A stretch of 36,948 nt of DNA. It comes from Muribaculaceae bacterium (GTDB lineage: Bacteria > Bacteroidota > Bacteroidia > Bacteroidales > Muribaculaceae). The position numbers and the translations under genes were made by a program. Below the pieces are notes generated by a model, which saw only the letters and a program-made list of their open reading frames with translations, was not told the DNA's origin and did not search any database. The DNA is taken from contig JAFLTN010000011.1 of the NCBI GenBank assembly GCA_022510445.1, positions 1 to 36,948 of the forward strand, written 5' to 3'. Shown here one piece after another: positions 18,208-27,560 of this stretch; positions within the stretch are counted from its first letter, which is position 1; the number at the start of each line of letters is the position of its first letter.

Positions 18208-20166
18208 ATGAAACACGGAATTGATAAGAATAATCTTGACATAAAAATTGATCCACGAAAAAATTTCTATGAGTATGCTTGCGGAGGCTGGATAAAAAAG
18301 AATCCGATGCCTGACGATTTTTCCTCCTATGGGGCCTTTGATGTTTTAAGGGAAAAATCAAGGAAACAGATTAAAGAATTAATTACAAATTTATCATCTG
18401 ATCCCCTATCAAAAGTAAAAGGAAACATAACCCAAAAGATCAATGATCTGTATAACTTGGGCATGGATGAGAAGAGACTTAATGAAGAAGGTGCCTCTCC
18501 TCTTTATGCAACCTTATCTAAGGTAAAAGAAAAAATTAAGGACAACGATCTCACATCCTTGATAGCATGGCTCCATCTTGGTCTGGATGCTTCTTTTTTC
18601 AGTTCCGGAGTGGGACCTGATCCGGCGGATTCAAATCTGAATATGCTTCATATAGGTGAAACAGGTTTGGGATTAGGCGACAGAGACTATTATCTTGAAG
18701 ATAATGAAACTAATAGAAAGATTCTAAAGGCATATGAGACATATGTGAAAAGAATTACTGAGTTAACCGGTTTCAATAAAGAAGAATCTCAAAGAATCTG
18801 GAATAACGTCATATCTCTGGAGAGAAAATTGGCGGAACATAAGAAAACAAGAGAGCAGAGAAGAAATCCCTTGTTGAGCCACAATGTTTATGATATCGAA
18901 AGATTGAAGGAAGAATTTAATTTTCTGGATTGGGAAAGATATTTCAAGGAACTCGGCATTGTAAATCCCGACAGAGTCAATATCACATCGGTAGACTATC
19001 TTAAATACATAACGGAATTATTGCCGACCCTTACAAAAGAAGAGATTGAGGACTATCTGATATTCAGCTTAATCTCAAATTCTACCGGCTTATTAAGCGA
19101 TGATTTTTCCGACGCTGATTTCGAGCTTTATGGTAAAGTAATGAGTGGTCAGAAAGAGAAAAAACCGAGATGGAAGAAAGCACTGGCTATTCCTGATTCA
19201 ATGTTTGGTGAAGCGGTGGGTGAGCTATATGTAAAAAAGTATTTCCCTGCTGAAAACAAAGACTATATGTTGATCCTTGTTGAAAATCTTAAAAAGTCAT
19301 TGGACAAACATATTTCAAATCTGACATGGATGAGCGATGAGACTAAATCAAAGGCAAGGGAAAAATTAAAACATATGACTGTGAAGATAGGATATCCCGA
19401 TAAATGGAAAGATTATAGTGGAATCGAGATCAATCCTGAGAAATCCTATCATGAAAATGTCCAAAAGGCATCTATATGGTACACTAAAGATAATTATAAC
19501 AAGCTCAATAAACCTGTAGATAAAAAAGAATGGCATATGACCCCTCAGACGGTAAATGCCTATTACAGTCCTGTAAATAATGAAATCTGTTTTCCTGCAG
19601 CTATCCTTCAGCCTCCTTTTTTTGATATCGAAGCTGATGATGCAATAAATTACGGTGCCATTGGTGTAGTAATAGGCCATGAAATGACACATGGTTTTGA
19701 TGATCAGGGGAGACAGTTTGACAAAGAAGGGAATTTGGAAAACTGGTGGAAGCCTGAGGATGAAGAAAATTTTAAAAAGAAGACAGACGTCTTGGTCGAA
19801 CAGTTTAATGCAGTCGAGGTGGTGCCAGGCGTACACGCCAACGGACTCTTTACCTTAGGAGAGAATATTGCAGACCAGGGGGGACTTAATATTGCCCTGA
19901 CTGCATATCTTGATCTTAAGGAAGAGAAAACAGATATTGATGGTTTTTCACCTCTTCAGCGGTTCTTTATCGGGTTTGCCAATGTTTGGGCCGGATCTAT
20001 CCGTCATGAGGAAATTCTTTTGAGAACTAAAACCGACCCACATTCTCTGGCTAAAAATAGAGTTAACGTAACTTTGAAAAATATCGATAGCTTTTTCGAG
20101 GCATTTAATATTGAAAAAGGTGATGAAATGTTCCGCCCGAAAGAAGATCGTATTGTGATATGGTGA
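18208..20166 (+). CDS. M13 family metallopeptidase (PepO/neprilysin type), no signal peptide
   Basis: This 652-residue zinc endopeptidase has the M13 N-terminal domain (FYEYACGGWIKKNPMP, 20-35) and the catalytic C-terminal domain. The zinc motif is HEMTH (H491, E492, H495), with the third ligand E552 and D556 in GENIADQGG. The substrate-binding NAYYSPVNNEICFPAAILQPP precedes it. Most Bacteroidota M13 enzymes are secreted lipoproteins; this one begins directly with the mature-type sequence and shows no signal peptide or lipobox, so it is predicted to be cytoplasmic, as in lactococcal PepO. It probably degrades oligopeptides. It lies 5 bp after the ABC-F gene and 1 bp before aroE. Confidence 0.93.
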   Translation: MKHGIDKNNLDIKIDPRKNFYEYACGGWIKKNPMPDDFSSYGAFDVLREKSRKQIKELITNLSSDPLSKVKGNITQKINDLYNLGMDEKRLNEEGASPLYATLSKVKEKIKDNDLTSLIAWLHLGLDASFFSSGVGPDPADSNLNMLHIGETGLGLGDRDYYLEDNETNRKILKAYETYVKRITELTGFNKEESQRIWNNVISLERKLAEHKKTREQRRNPLLSHNVYDIERLKEEFNFLDWERYFKELGIVNPDRVNITSVDYLKYITELLPTLTKEEIEDYLIFSLISNSTGLLSDDFSDADFELYGKVMSGQKEKKPRWKKALAIPDSMFGEAVGELYVKKYFPAENKDYMLILVENLKKSLDKHISNLTWMSDETKSKAREKLKHMTVKIGYPDKWKDYSGIEINPEKSYHENVQKASIWYTKDNYNKLNKPVDKKEWHMTPQTVNAYYSPVNNEICFPAAILQPPFFDIEADDAINYGAIGVVIGHEMTHGFDDQGRQFDKEGNLENWWKPEDEENFKKKTDVLVEQFNAVEVVPGVHANGLFTLGENIADQGGLNIALTAYLDLKEEKTDIDGFSPLQRFFIGFANVWAGSIRHEEILLRTKTDPHSLAKNRVNVTLKNIDSFFEAFNIEKGDEMFRPKEDRIVIW

Positions 20167-20167
20167 T

Positions 20168-20911
20168 ATGTACGGATTAATAGGTAAAAAACTCGGACAT
20201 TCATTTTCCGCCAATTTCTTTAATAAGAAATTTAAAGATGAAGGAATCTGCGAGGAATACAAACTTTTTCCGATAGACAGTATTTCCTGTCTTCCCGATT
20301 TATTAAAGAATAATGACGGTCTGAAAGGCCTGAATGTCACAATCCCCTATAAAGAGGAAGTCATCCCTTTTTTAAATGAGATGTCGCCTGAAGCTCGGGA
20401 AATAGGAGCGGTGAACACCATTTTGATTTCCAGGACGGGACAATATATATTTTTAAAAGGTTTTAATACCGATGCCCTTGGATTTAAAAACTCAATTCTG
20501 CCGTTGATAAGACCTGAGATGAAGCATTCACTGGTATTAGGCACCGGAGGTGCTTCAAAAGCTGTAGATTATGTTCTCGGGTCTTTAGGAATTAATGTCA
20601 CGAAAGTTTCAAGAACCGGACACGCGGATAATATCATAACCTATAACGATATTACCGAAGAGACAATTGCAAATAATTTGTTGATAATCAACACCACTCC
20701 CTTAGGAATGTATCCGGAGACTGAAACCTGCCCTCCCCTTCCTTATAATTATCTAACCAAAAGACACTTATGTTACGACCTTGTTTATAATCCGGAAATG
20801 ACTTTATTCCTTCAGAAAAGCAAAGAAATGGGAGCGGAAGTTAAAAACGGATTAGAAATGCTGAAGTTGCAGGCTTTGGGCTCCTGGGAAATATGGAACG
20901 CATCAACCTGA
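20168..20911 (+). CDS. aroE: Shikimate dehydrogenase
   Basis: It reduces 3-dehydroshikimate to shikimate with NADPH in aromatic amino acid and chorismate synthesis. The substrate-binding part has the HSFSA serines (11-15), NVTIPYKE with catalytic K62, N83 and D102. The nucleotide-binding loop GTGGAS lies at 125-130, followed by NTTPLGMYP and the C-terminal NGLEMLKLQA. The 247-residue length is slightly short of the usual 270 but complete. Its 3' end overlaps comEC by 19 bp in another frame. Confidence 0.95.
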   Translation: MYGLIGKKLGHSFSANFFNKKFKDEGICEEYKLFPIDSISCLPDLLKNNDGLKGLNVTIPYKEEVIPFLNEMSPEAREIGAVNTILISRTGQYIFLKGFNTDALGFKNSILPLIRPEMKHSLVLGTGGASKAVDYVLGSLGINVTKVSRTGHADNIITYNDITEETIANNLLIINTTPLGMYPETETCPPLPYNYLTKRHLCYDLVYNPEMTLFLQKSKEMGAEVKNGLEMLKLQALGSWEIWNAST

Positions 20912-22902
20912 AATTCTTTTGGCCGCTGACAGCATTAATTTTAGGCACCCTATTAGCGGATCTTATCAGTCAATCATTTTCTTGGGGAACATTGTCTCTT
21001 GGAATATCGCTGATAGGGGTTGCACTGATTGTGTGGCTTGTGTTACATTTAAAATCGAAAGATCCGGTTAAAGCATATGGCATTTCCAAATATCATGTGT
21101 TATGGATAATTTTACTTTTTTCAGGAATCGGCTTATTAAATTTTTATTTTCACTCACCTCATCCAGATTTTGCGGGAATAAAGGGAATAAACGGTAACAC
21201 ATATAATATAAAAGGGGAAATCTTAAAAAAGAGGGCTTTGGCAGAAGGAGACAAATTTGTTTTAAAAGTCATTCAGATCTCTGATCAGCGCGGGGCTTCC
21301 TTGCCTCCCCAAGGTCTTTATCTTCTGATTAAATCTGACGGTTACAACGGGAACAAGGGAGACATTATAGGCTTTTCTTCCAAGCTTAATTCTATCCTGC
21401 CCTCTTCTATAAAAAATCCTGGTTATAGAGCAAGCCTGAAACATCAGGGGATTTCATTAGAGACCCGGGTCAGAAACGAGGATATAAAATATATTGGCCG
21501 GAATCAATCTCTTGAGAATTATTTTAACAGTCTCAGGGAAGACCTGGAAATATTGATTGAAAAATCTTCCCTTAATAGAGATACAGGAGATTTTATGATA
21601 TCACTTCTTCTCGGTGACAAATATTTTCTTGCTTCGGAAAACAGAGAAACGTTTAATGAAGCGGGAATGGCTCATATTCTTGCTTTGAGCGGAATGCATG
21701 TGGCCATTTTAATCTCTCTCTTTTCATTCCTGCTTTTACCCCTCTCCTTTTTAAAGAAAAGAAAAATAAAATTTCTCCTCTTAATAATCTTTATATGGAT
21801 CTATGTTTTTCTGACAGGAAATTCACCTTCCACAATCCGTGCAGCCGTAATGGCCACCTTACTATTACTTTCCATATGTCTGGAAAGAAAGAACTCGGCT
21901 CTTAATTCTCTTTTTGCCGCAATAATTATCATTCTCATTTTTAATCCATATGCTTTATGGGATATAGGCCTTCAGTTAAGCGCCCTATGCGTGGCCTCGA
22001 TTTTGTGCTTTTCGGAGCCATTGAATTTGATTGAACGCCATACCCATCCTCATTTACACAAGATTGTCAGTCTTGTTTTGACAACGTTGATATGTACTTT
22101 TGCAACATGGGCCCTGATAGCCTATCATTTTAAAAATATCCCTTTGCTCTTTCTTCCTGGAAATTTGATTCTTGTACCTTTTTTACCCGTATTCATGGCC
22201 GTTAGCCTTCTTTTTATATTTCTTTTAATTTTGGGTATTGACACACATCTATTGTCAGGTTTTTTAGATATTTTCTATGAAAAATTCATTTCTACCGCAT
22301 CGTTCCTGTCTGGTGACGGGAAATCAAACATAAACCCTGAAATAACAGAATTGACGGTGCTCTTTTGGATCTTTGGATTAACCTTGATTGCTGCTTCCAT
22401 CTATCTCAATAACAAAAATAAAAAAATAAAATTCCGAATAGCCGGCACTACCCTTTTTATTATTTCTATTCTTACTGCCGTCTTGATTCCCAAAGCCGAA
22501 AAACAGGAAACTATAGTTTTCCCATTCAGTTTCAGTTCAATGGAAGTTAAGATTTACACTGAAGATAAAACAATACCTCTAAAGTTTAAACGAGGTTCGG
22601 TCTCCAAATCAGTTTATGGAAATCATTTTTTACTTGCTGTGGACTGCAAATTGAAAAATAATTTTTTTCAAAACTGGGAAAATAACGAAAACCTCTCGGG
22701 TAAAAATTTTCTTATTTTGGGATCCAATGCTGACTTTGATCAGATAGCATCGATGAAAAACCTGCATAAATTCCATAAAATCATATTGCATAGCTCGGTA
22801 GGAAAAAATAAAATGCGGGAGTTTCTTGAAAAAATTCCTGCAGAATGTCATAATAATATTTATTTTTCCAGAGAAAACGGTTCATTTGAAACCGACCTTT
22901 AA
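20893..22902 (+). CDS. ComEC/Rec2 family DNA-uptake membrane protein, no MBL domain
   Basis: The 669-residue protein has N-terminal membrane spans, an OB-fold-like DUF4131 region (about 95-200), then the multi-span Competence domain. The landmark is AGMAHILALSGMHVAIL (257-273), followed by TGNSPSTIRAAVMA. ComEC forms the inner-membrane channel that takes up single-stranded DNA in transformation. The last 120 residues are soluble but lack the HxHxDH metallo-beta-lactamase motif found in full-length ComEC, as in many Bacteroidota versions. It overlaps aroE by 19 bp. Whether this organism is transformable cannot be told. Confidence 0.88.
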   Translation: MERINLKFFWPLTALILGTLLADLISQSFSWGTLSLGISLIGVALIVWLVLHLKSKDPVKAYGISKYHVLWIILLFSGIGLLNFYFHSPHPDFAGIKGINGNTYNIKGEILKKRALAEGDKFVLKVIQISDQRGASLPPQGLYLLIKSDGYNGNKGDIIGFSSKLNSILPSSIKNPGYRASLKHQGISLETRVRNEDIKYIGRNQSLENYFNSLREDLEILIEKSSLNRDTGDFMISLLLGDKYFLASENRETFNEAGMAHILALSGMHVAILISLFSFLLLPLSFLKKRKIKFLLLIIFIWIYVFLTGNSPSTIRAAVMATLLLLSICLERKNSALNSLFAAIIIILIFNPYALWDIGLQLSALCVASILCFSEPLNLIERHTHPHLHKIVSLVLTTLICTFATWALIAYHFKNIPLLFLPGNLILVPFLPVFMAVSLLFIFLLILGIDTHLLSGFLDIFYEKFISTASFLSGDGKSNINPEITELTVLFWIFGLTLIAASIYLNNKNKKIKFRIAGTTLFIISILTAVLIPKAEKQETIVFPFSFSSMEVKIYTEDKTIPLKFKRGSVSKSVYGNHFLLAVDCKLKNNFFQNWENNENLSGKNFLILGSNADFDQIASMKNLHKFHKIILHSSVGKNKMREFLEKIPAECHNNIYFSRENGSFETDL

Positions 22903-23005
22903 ATCAGATGCTCCGAGCAATATTGTTAGAGCTGTCTGCACACCTCTCATCAAGCTTCGCTTATTTAGTAGTTGACCACAGCATAATCTTCGAGTAGATT
23001 GAAAA

Positions 23006-23275
23006 TTATTCTTTGTCTTCTGATAATTTCTTTTTTGAATTCCCGGAAATCTTGTTACGCGGAGTTTTGGAAGAATCATCTGGGTCAACAAGATTATGAA
23101 ATATATTATTACGTGATAAAATTCTGTCTTCCTCTTTCAGTTCCTTTTTAAGTCTCGAAGTTTCTTCCTCATCATCGAAATGCTCAAACCTGGCAAGCTG
23201 TCTTATGGCAAGAAGCACCATAAACATAGCTGCCAGGACAGCCAACAGAATAATTATTTGTGAAAAAACTCCCAT
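23006..23275 (-). CDS. Small single-span membrane protein, unknown function
   Basis: This 89-residue protein starts with one transmembrane helix (IIILLAVLAAMFMVLLAI, about 7-24). A highly charged cytoplasmic-type tail rich in D, E, K and R follows (FDDEEETSRLKKELKEED). It resembles a membrane-anchored charged-tail protein; I do not recognise the family. It lies alone on the - strand, convergent with comEC and divergent from the LRR gene, with 103 bp of non-coding sequence beyond its stop. Confidence 0.65.
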   Translation of the reverse strand: MGVFSQIIILLAVLAAMFMVLLAIRQLARFEHFDDEEETSRLKKELKEEDRILSRNNIFHNLVDPDDSSKTPRNKISGNSKKKLSEDKE

Positions 23276-23489
23276 GGTAATATATAATAAAGTATAATAA
23301 TTTAATATTAGTAAACGTTACTTATCCAACAATTCAAGGTCTTTAAAGGTTGAGATGTAAGGTAAAAAAGTCACATTAAAAAAATTTTTTTATTTTTTTT
23401 GAAAGTTATGAACTTTTTCGTAAACTTATTTTCGTCTCAAACGTTTCATAAGTAAAGAAACAAAAAACAACATCTAAACATTAAGAGTT

Positions 23490-24575
23490 ATGAAAAGAAC
23501 AGTTATCCTCTTGGCATCTTTAGCAGTAGTAAGCTGCGCATGGAGCCAGAACCTCTCAAAATCAGAGGCCAAAAGTTTACAAACATTTGCAGCCCAAATG
23601 TCAGCCAAAGGCGGCACAAACGGTGAAGCATTAGGTTTTGCAGGTGGAAACGTTGCAATGATGCCCGGCATCACAGTGGAAAATGGTCATGTCACCGCAA
23701 TCAAGTGGGACAAAAAAGATCTCGCTGGTACTCTCGACCTTTCGGGTTTCCCGGAATTAAAAAGTGTAAATGTAAGTGACAATAAATTGTCTCAGGTTGT
23801 AATTAACGGAGCACCGGCTCTTGTAGAACTGAATGCCTCAAAGAACCGTCTCACTGACGTTACCCTGCAGGGTGTGGAGCAACTCCAATATCTCTATCTC
23901 AACAAAAACAGGATTGCAGAAATTGAACTTGGAGCAGTTCCTTTGATGACTAAACTTAATCTTTCATCAAACCACCTTATCTCACTCGATGTAAGTAACG
24001 CTGTTAATTTGACTTATCTCAATGTAATCAGCAATAATCTTGAACAGCTCACAGTAGCTAACTGTCAGTCATTGAAGACCCTCTATGCTGGCTATAATGA
24101 CCTCACTGGAATCACCTTATCCGGTCTTGCCAAGCTTCAGAACCTTAACCTCCAGGGCAATAAGATTCAAAACCTTTACATTCAGGATCTTCCCTCACTT
24201 GCAACATTGGCTTGTAATGACAACCACATGACTGCATTGACAGTGACAGGCTGCGGAGCTCTCAGCGATATATTCGCCCCCTATAACGACCTCACTTCAT
24301 TCACAGTTTCAGGCGTTCAGACTCTTGCCTTTGTAAATCTTGAATGGAATGACCTTACAAGCGTGACCTTAAGCAATCAAAACTTCCTCCAGAGAGTTGA
24401 CTTAAGTAACAACCAGCTTCAAATGGTGGATGTTAGCTTCGACCCAATGCTGACTTATCTTAACATCAGCAACAATGTCAACCTGACTGACCTCAGAATT
24501 ACCGGTGACAATGCTCTCCGTCAGATTGTAGGTGACTGGACAGGTCTTGGGGTAGCCGAACCAAATGCATTCTAA
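23490..24575 (+). CDS. Secreted leucine-rich-repeat protein
   Basis: This 361-residue protein opens with a signal peptide (MKRTVILLASLAVVS, likely cleaved near AWSQ, residue 20). A short helical region with SKSEAKSLQTFAAQMSAKGG follows, then about eleven LRR units of about 21 residues from about 80 to 350. Typical units include LKSVNVSDNKLSQVVINGAP and LVELNASKNRLTDVTLQGV. Such repeats form a curved binding surface. No C-terminal sorting tail of the kind on the later secreted pair is visible; it ends GLGVAEPNAF. C-ending codons (CTC, ACC, AAC) are more frequent than in its neighbours, suggesting high expression. A hairpin terminator follows. The ligand is unknown. Confidence 0.82.
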   Translation: MKRTVILLASLAVVSCAWSQNLSKSEAKSLQTFAAQMSAKGGTNGEALGFAGGNVAMMPGITVENGHVTAIKWDKKDLAGTLDLSGFPELKSVNVSDNKLSQVVINGAPALVELNASKNRLTDVTLQGVEQLQYLYLNKNRIAEIELGAVPLMTKLNLSSNHLISLDVSNAVNLTYLNVISNNLEQLTVANCQSLKTLYAGYNDLTGITLSGLAKLQNLNLQGNKIQNLYIQDLPSLATLACNDNHMTALTVTGCGALSDIFAPYNDLTSFTVSGVQTLAFVNLEWNDLTSVTLSNQNFLQRVDLSNNQLQMVDVSFDPMLTYLNISNNVNLTDLRITGDNALRQIVGDWTGLGVAEPNAF

Positions 24576-24608
24576 GCAGAAAGATTGTTAATATTCTATC
24601 AATGAATT

Positions 24609-24642
24609 GAATGAGCCATCGAAAGGTGGTTCATTCTTTTTT
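24609..24642 (+). terminator. Terminator of the LRR gene
   Basis: GAATGAGCCA (24609-24618) pairs with TGGTTCATTC (24627-24636) with one G-T wobble around an 8-nt loop, followed by a T-rich run. It lies 34 bp after the stop. Confidence 0.8.
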
Positions 24643-24720
24643 ATCTTTTCTCCAATCCCAATCAAAGCATAGAGGAGCTTCTGTAGTTACATATTACAAC
24701 CAAATAGAATTGTCAGAAGG

Positions 24721-24739
24721 GCCGGTGATCCGGCTTTTT
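24721..24739 (+). terminator. Second, orphan intrinsic terminator
   Basis: GCCGG-TGAT-CCGGC (24721-24734) is followed by TTTTT. No gene is visible between it and the LRR terminator, so it is either a backup or the remnant of something lost when the insertion element decayed. Confidence 0.7.
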
Positions 24740-25534
24740 CGTTCAAAATAATTTCATAATAATTTCATTAATGTCCATTAAAAAATCATAGATAAGCTTT
24801 GAAATTATTGAAATTCAATTTGTTATAAACGATTTTGGGTTGCGACGATTTGAATTTACTTTTCGGTCACAATCAGACCCTTATGAATAAAGACAAGGAC
24901 GTTTTTGCCCAATTAGTCAAATTCATGCAGCCATATGTAAAGTACAACCGTTTCCATATAGAGCAGCGGCCTCGCTTCAAGCCAAACCCTTTCCACGCAG
25001 ACTCGCTCCATTACAATGAGAAGGAGGACTATTATGTATGTCCGGTGGGTCAGCACATGACCAGAATCGGAACAAAGATCAGAACCACTGCCAGTGGCTA
25101 TAAAGGAGAGTTTGCCCTCTACAGGGCACAGAACTGCAAGGGGTGTCCCTTGAGAGGAATGTGCTATAAGTCAAAAACAGACAGAAGGACACTGGAAGTC
25201 AATCACCGGCTCAACCAATATAAGAAAAAAGCAAGGGAACTGCTCACTTCGGATCAAGGACTACAACACCGGGGACGACGATGCATAGAACCCGAGGCTG
25301 TCTTCGGCCAGATGAAATACAATATGGAGTATAAACGCTTCCGGCACTTCGGCAAAGACAAGGTCACAATGGACTTTGCTTTCTTCGCCATTGCATTTAA
25401 TCTAAAGAAAATGTGTAGGAAAATAGCAAAACAAGCCAATAATGGAGGAATAATCCACAAAATGACTTGTTTTTGCATATTTTCGCAAATTTATCGCCTG
25501 AGAATCGAATATCCTGGAAAATCCTGCAAAAATC

Positions 25535-25575
25535 AGCCGCCTGAAAATCATCAGATCCTCAGACGGCTTCTTTTT
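25535..25575. terminator. Hairpin with T runs on both strands
   Basis: AGCCGCCTGA (25535-25544) pairs with TCAGACGGCT (25559-25568) apart from one C-A mismatch. T-rich sequence follows on the + strand (TCTTTTT) and on the - strand (GATTTTTG). It can end the transposase remnant and also the - strand secreted-protein gene at 25635. Confidence 0.7.
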
Positions 25576-25580
25576 CAGCA

Positions 25581-25610
25581 GGGTGTGTCATCTCTCATTT
25601 TGACACACCC
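25581..25610. repeat. Perfect inverted repeat, possible IS right end
   Basis: GGGTGTGTCA (25581-25590) and TGACACACCC (25601-25610) are perfect complements around a 10-nt loop. The outward sequence GAGGGTGTGTCAAAAT on the - strand resembles the ends of Bacteroidota insertion elements, so it may be the right terminal repeat of the IS remnant, doubling as a terminator. Confidence 0.5.
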
Positions 25611-25634
25611 TCTTTAATTAAACAGATTGTTATA

Positions 25635-27551
25635 CTATTTCATCATAACTTTTTCCGAACGAGAACCTGTTACCTTGATATAAATTTCACCGGCATTAGG
25701 ATTTTGGATTTCCACACCCTGAAGATTGAAATAACGTGCATTTCCTTCTTCTTTCGTCAAAGCGTTTACTGAAGAATCTTCGGAACCACTTGGCATATAA
25801 ATCTTGGCAGTCATATTAGAAGATGCGCCAGTTGGAGTAGTCCACAAGTATAAACCTGTAGGAACGTTCTGATATCCAAAGTTAGCATCATATTGAATCT
25901 GACCGTCATTTTGCACATAATTTAAAGAAATCACACCATCTTCAAATTTGGTATAAGGAATCTGATTCCCAGCCATCTCCATTGCAGTTTTAGCATCACA
26001 ACCTATAGTAGCCATGAAAGCACCAAGCATATTATAGCAATAGAATTTGAGAATTCCTTTTTCAGAGTTCGCAAATCCTGCTTCTGCCTTTTCAAAAACA
26101 ACATGCTGAGGATCTGTTACATCAAACACGATGTGTCCAACAGAAGTTGACTCATTATAGGCAGCGATCGGACCATATTTGTATGGGTCAACCAAACGAT
26201 AAAGATTCTTATTATTTATGTTCTGTTGGAGGGGAACCTGATAGTGATTTTTTTCATCCATCTGATCTATACCGAAGGCAGGAAGAACCCATCCGTCCAT
26301 AAGAGTTGCCATTCCGGCACCTATCCAATTCTCGTCAATGTCATTTTCAGAAATTACTTTAGAAGCACCTAAAAAGTCGTATATCGCTAAGTAACTCACT
26401 AATTCATTACTTGAACCACTCTGGTTGCTATATGCTGCCCAGATAAGACCACCCTCTTCAGGGAACTCTATTGTATTTGATTCAGGATCGAAGATACCTG
26501 TGAATGAGGTTGTAGCAACCAGACCATCCTCGTCTGAATCATACAAATACGGCTCCATGAAAAGATAATATGGTGACATAACACCAAGATACAATCTTTC
26601 AAATGACATAATATTTGTATTACTGTTGAAAGAGCCTACGAAGGGAGGGTTCAACTGAGAGGGGTCTTGGAATATAATATTTCCATTTTGAAGAACAGCC
26701 TCATATTGGAGTGTAAAGTATCCAACTGAATCTTCAAAATAATAGTCTCCAAACTCAAACTCCCATGTTCCCTCTATGTCGCCACTTACAGAGCCGCCTC
26801 CGGTGTTGCCGCCTCCGGTGTTGCCGCCCTCTGATTTCACTGCACCCTCAAAATCAAAAATATTAAAATATCCTGCATTATTAGAACCATTTTGGTCAGT
26901 CGATAGAATCCAGGCAATACCATTATCCGGCTCAAACGAAAGAGTACCGGCACTGGCATTATAATCTGCTATTACAGTTTTTTGAATACGATCTTCAAGT
27001 TCATAACTATACTCGTAAGGCATCTGGACAATATAATGGCCTAGTATTTCGCCAACAACCTCAATATCAAAAGTTATCGTGGAAGCATTCTGGTCATAAT
27101 ATCCAAAAAAAGGCAATTCAGCGCCGGTGGGGTCCTGAAAAGCCAAATAATTTCCTTCAAAGAAAGAAGCCTCGTAGTCAATATAGAGCGAGGTGTTTGC
27201 AGAAGACTCGAAATAATAGTCTCCCATTTGGAAAGTCCATAAGCCTTCAACAGAGGCCGAAGAGTCCACTTTTTTAGCTCTAAGAACATGAGCGCGTGCA
27301 GATTCGTTTTTCGTTGCGTTGACTGGGGAAACTGTCTGTTTTTTACCAATCTCCTTTTTCAACTGAACGTTCTCTCGTTGTAAATTTAAATCTTGCATCG
27401 CAGGCGCTTTGAGCATTTTCTGTTTTGCCAGCACATTGGTCTGCAACTCTTTTTTTACGTTAAAATCAACATTTAACTGATGATTTACCGTATTTATCGC
27501 CGATGCTGAAAGGGCGACTGCCGATACGATTAAACCATAAAAGTATTTCAT
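25635..27551 (-). CDS. Secreted repeat protein with C-terminal sorting-like tail (two repeat domains)
   Basis: The 638-residue protein has a signal peptide (first 18 residues, ending ASA) and a charged linker. Two related domains of about 140 residues follow (about 104-240 and 257-397), each opening with a GxWxFxxGDYYFE motif and closing FDFxGA or YDFLGA. A Gly/Asn/Thr linker between them comes from a 15-bp DNA repeat. A third conserved module (about 405-590, LVDPYKYGPIAA, then FDVTDPQHVVFE) precedes a tail with YFNLQGVEIQNPNAGEIYIK, the pattern of type IX secretion sorting tails. I do not recognise the domain; it is probably surface-exposed. The divergent gene at 27780 is a paralogue with one copy of the first domain. 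Confidence 0.78.
   Translation of the reverse strand: MKYFYGLIVSAVALSASAINTVNHQLNVDFNVKKELQTNVLAKQKMLKAPAMQDLNLQRENVQLKKEIGKKQTVSPVNATKNESARAHVLRAKKVDSSASVEGLWTFQMGDYYFESSANTSLYIDYEASFFEGNYLAFQDPTGAELPFFGYYDQNASTITFDIEVVGEILGHYIVQMPYEYSYELEDRIQKTVIADYNASAGTLSFEPDNGIAWILSTDQNGSNNAGYFNIFDFEGAVKSEGGNTGGGNTGGGSVSGDIEGTWEFEFGDYYFEDSVGYFTLQYEAVLQNGNIIFQDPSQLNPPFVGSFNSNTNIMSFERLYLGVMSPYYLFMEPYLYDSDEDGLVATTSFTGIFDPESNTIEFPEEGGLIWAAYSNQSGSSNELVSYLAIYDFLGASKVISENDIDENWIGAGMATLMDGWVLPAFGIDQMDEKNHYQVPLQQNINNKNLYRLVDPYKYGPIAAYNESTSVGHIVFDVTDPQHVVFEKAEAGFANSEKGILKFYCYNMLGAFMATIGCDAKTAMEMAGNQIPYTKFEDGVISLNYVQNDGQIQYDANFGYQNVPTGLYLWTTPTGASSNMTAKIYMPSGSEDSSVNALTKEEGNARYFNLQGVEIQNPNAGEIYIKVTGSRSEKVMMK
26793..26822. 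repeat. 15-bp tandem repeat in the linker
   Basis: Two exact copies of a 15-bp unit beginning GCCGCCTCCGG (26793-26807 and 26808-26822), plus part of a third, encode the flexible Gly-Gly-Asn-Thr-Gly linker. Such repeats can change copy number by slippage while keeping frame. Confidence 0.85.
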
Positions 27552-27560
27552 ATTATTAAG

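Larger units (their letters stand above)
24835..25617 (+). pseudogene. IS1182-type transposase, 3' remnant
   Basis: The readable 260 codons match only the C-terminal part of IS1182-family DDE transposases. They include YVKYNRFHIEQRPRFK, then YYVCPVGQHMTRIGTK, a cysteine cluster NCKGCPLRGMCYKS, and the terminal catalytic-glutamate region CIEPEAVFGQMKYN. The family protein is about 500 residues or more; the N-terminal half, including the first two catalytic aspartates, is missing. A stop codon lies just upstream and the frame opens only at TTG. The last 60 residues after MCRK look like read-through past the normal end. The element is therefore dead. No left terminal repeat was found; the hairpins at 25535-25610 may be its right end. 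Confidence 0.8.

Noticed and set aside
22882..23091. A 69-codon frame on the - strand after comEC
   Set aside because: It overlaps the end of the small membrane protein gene in another frame and shows no domain or promoter.
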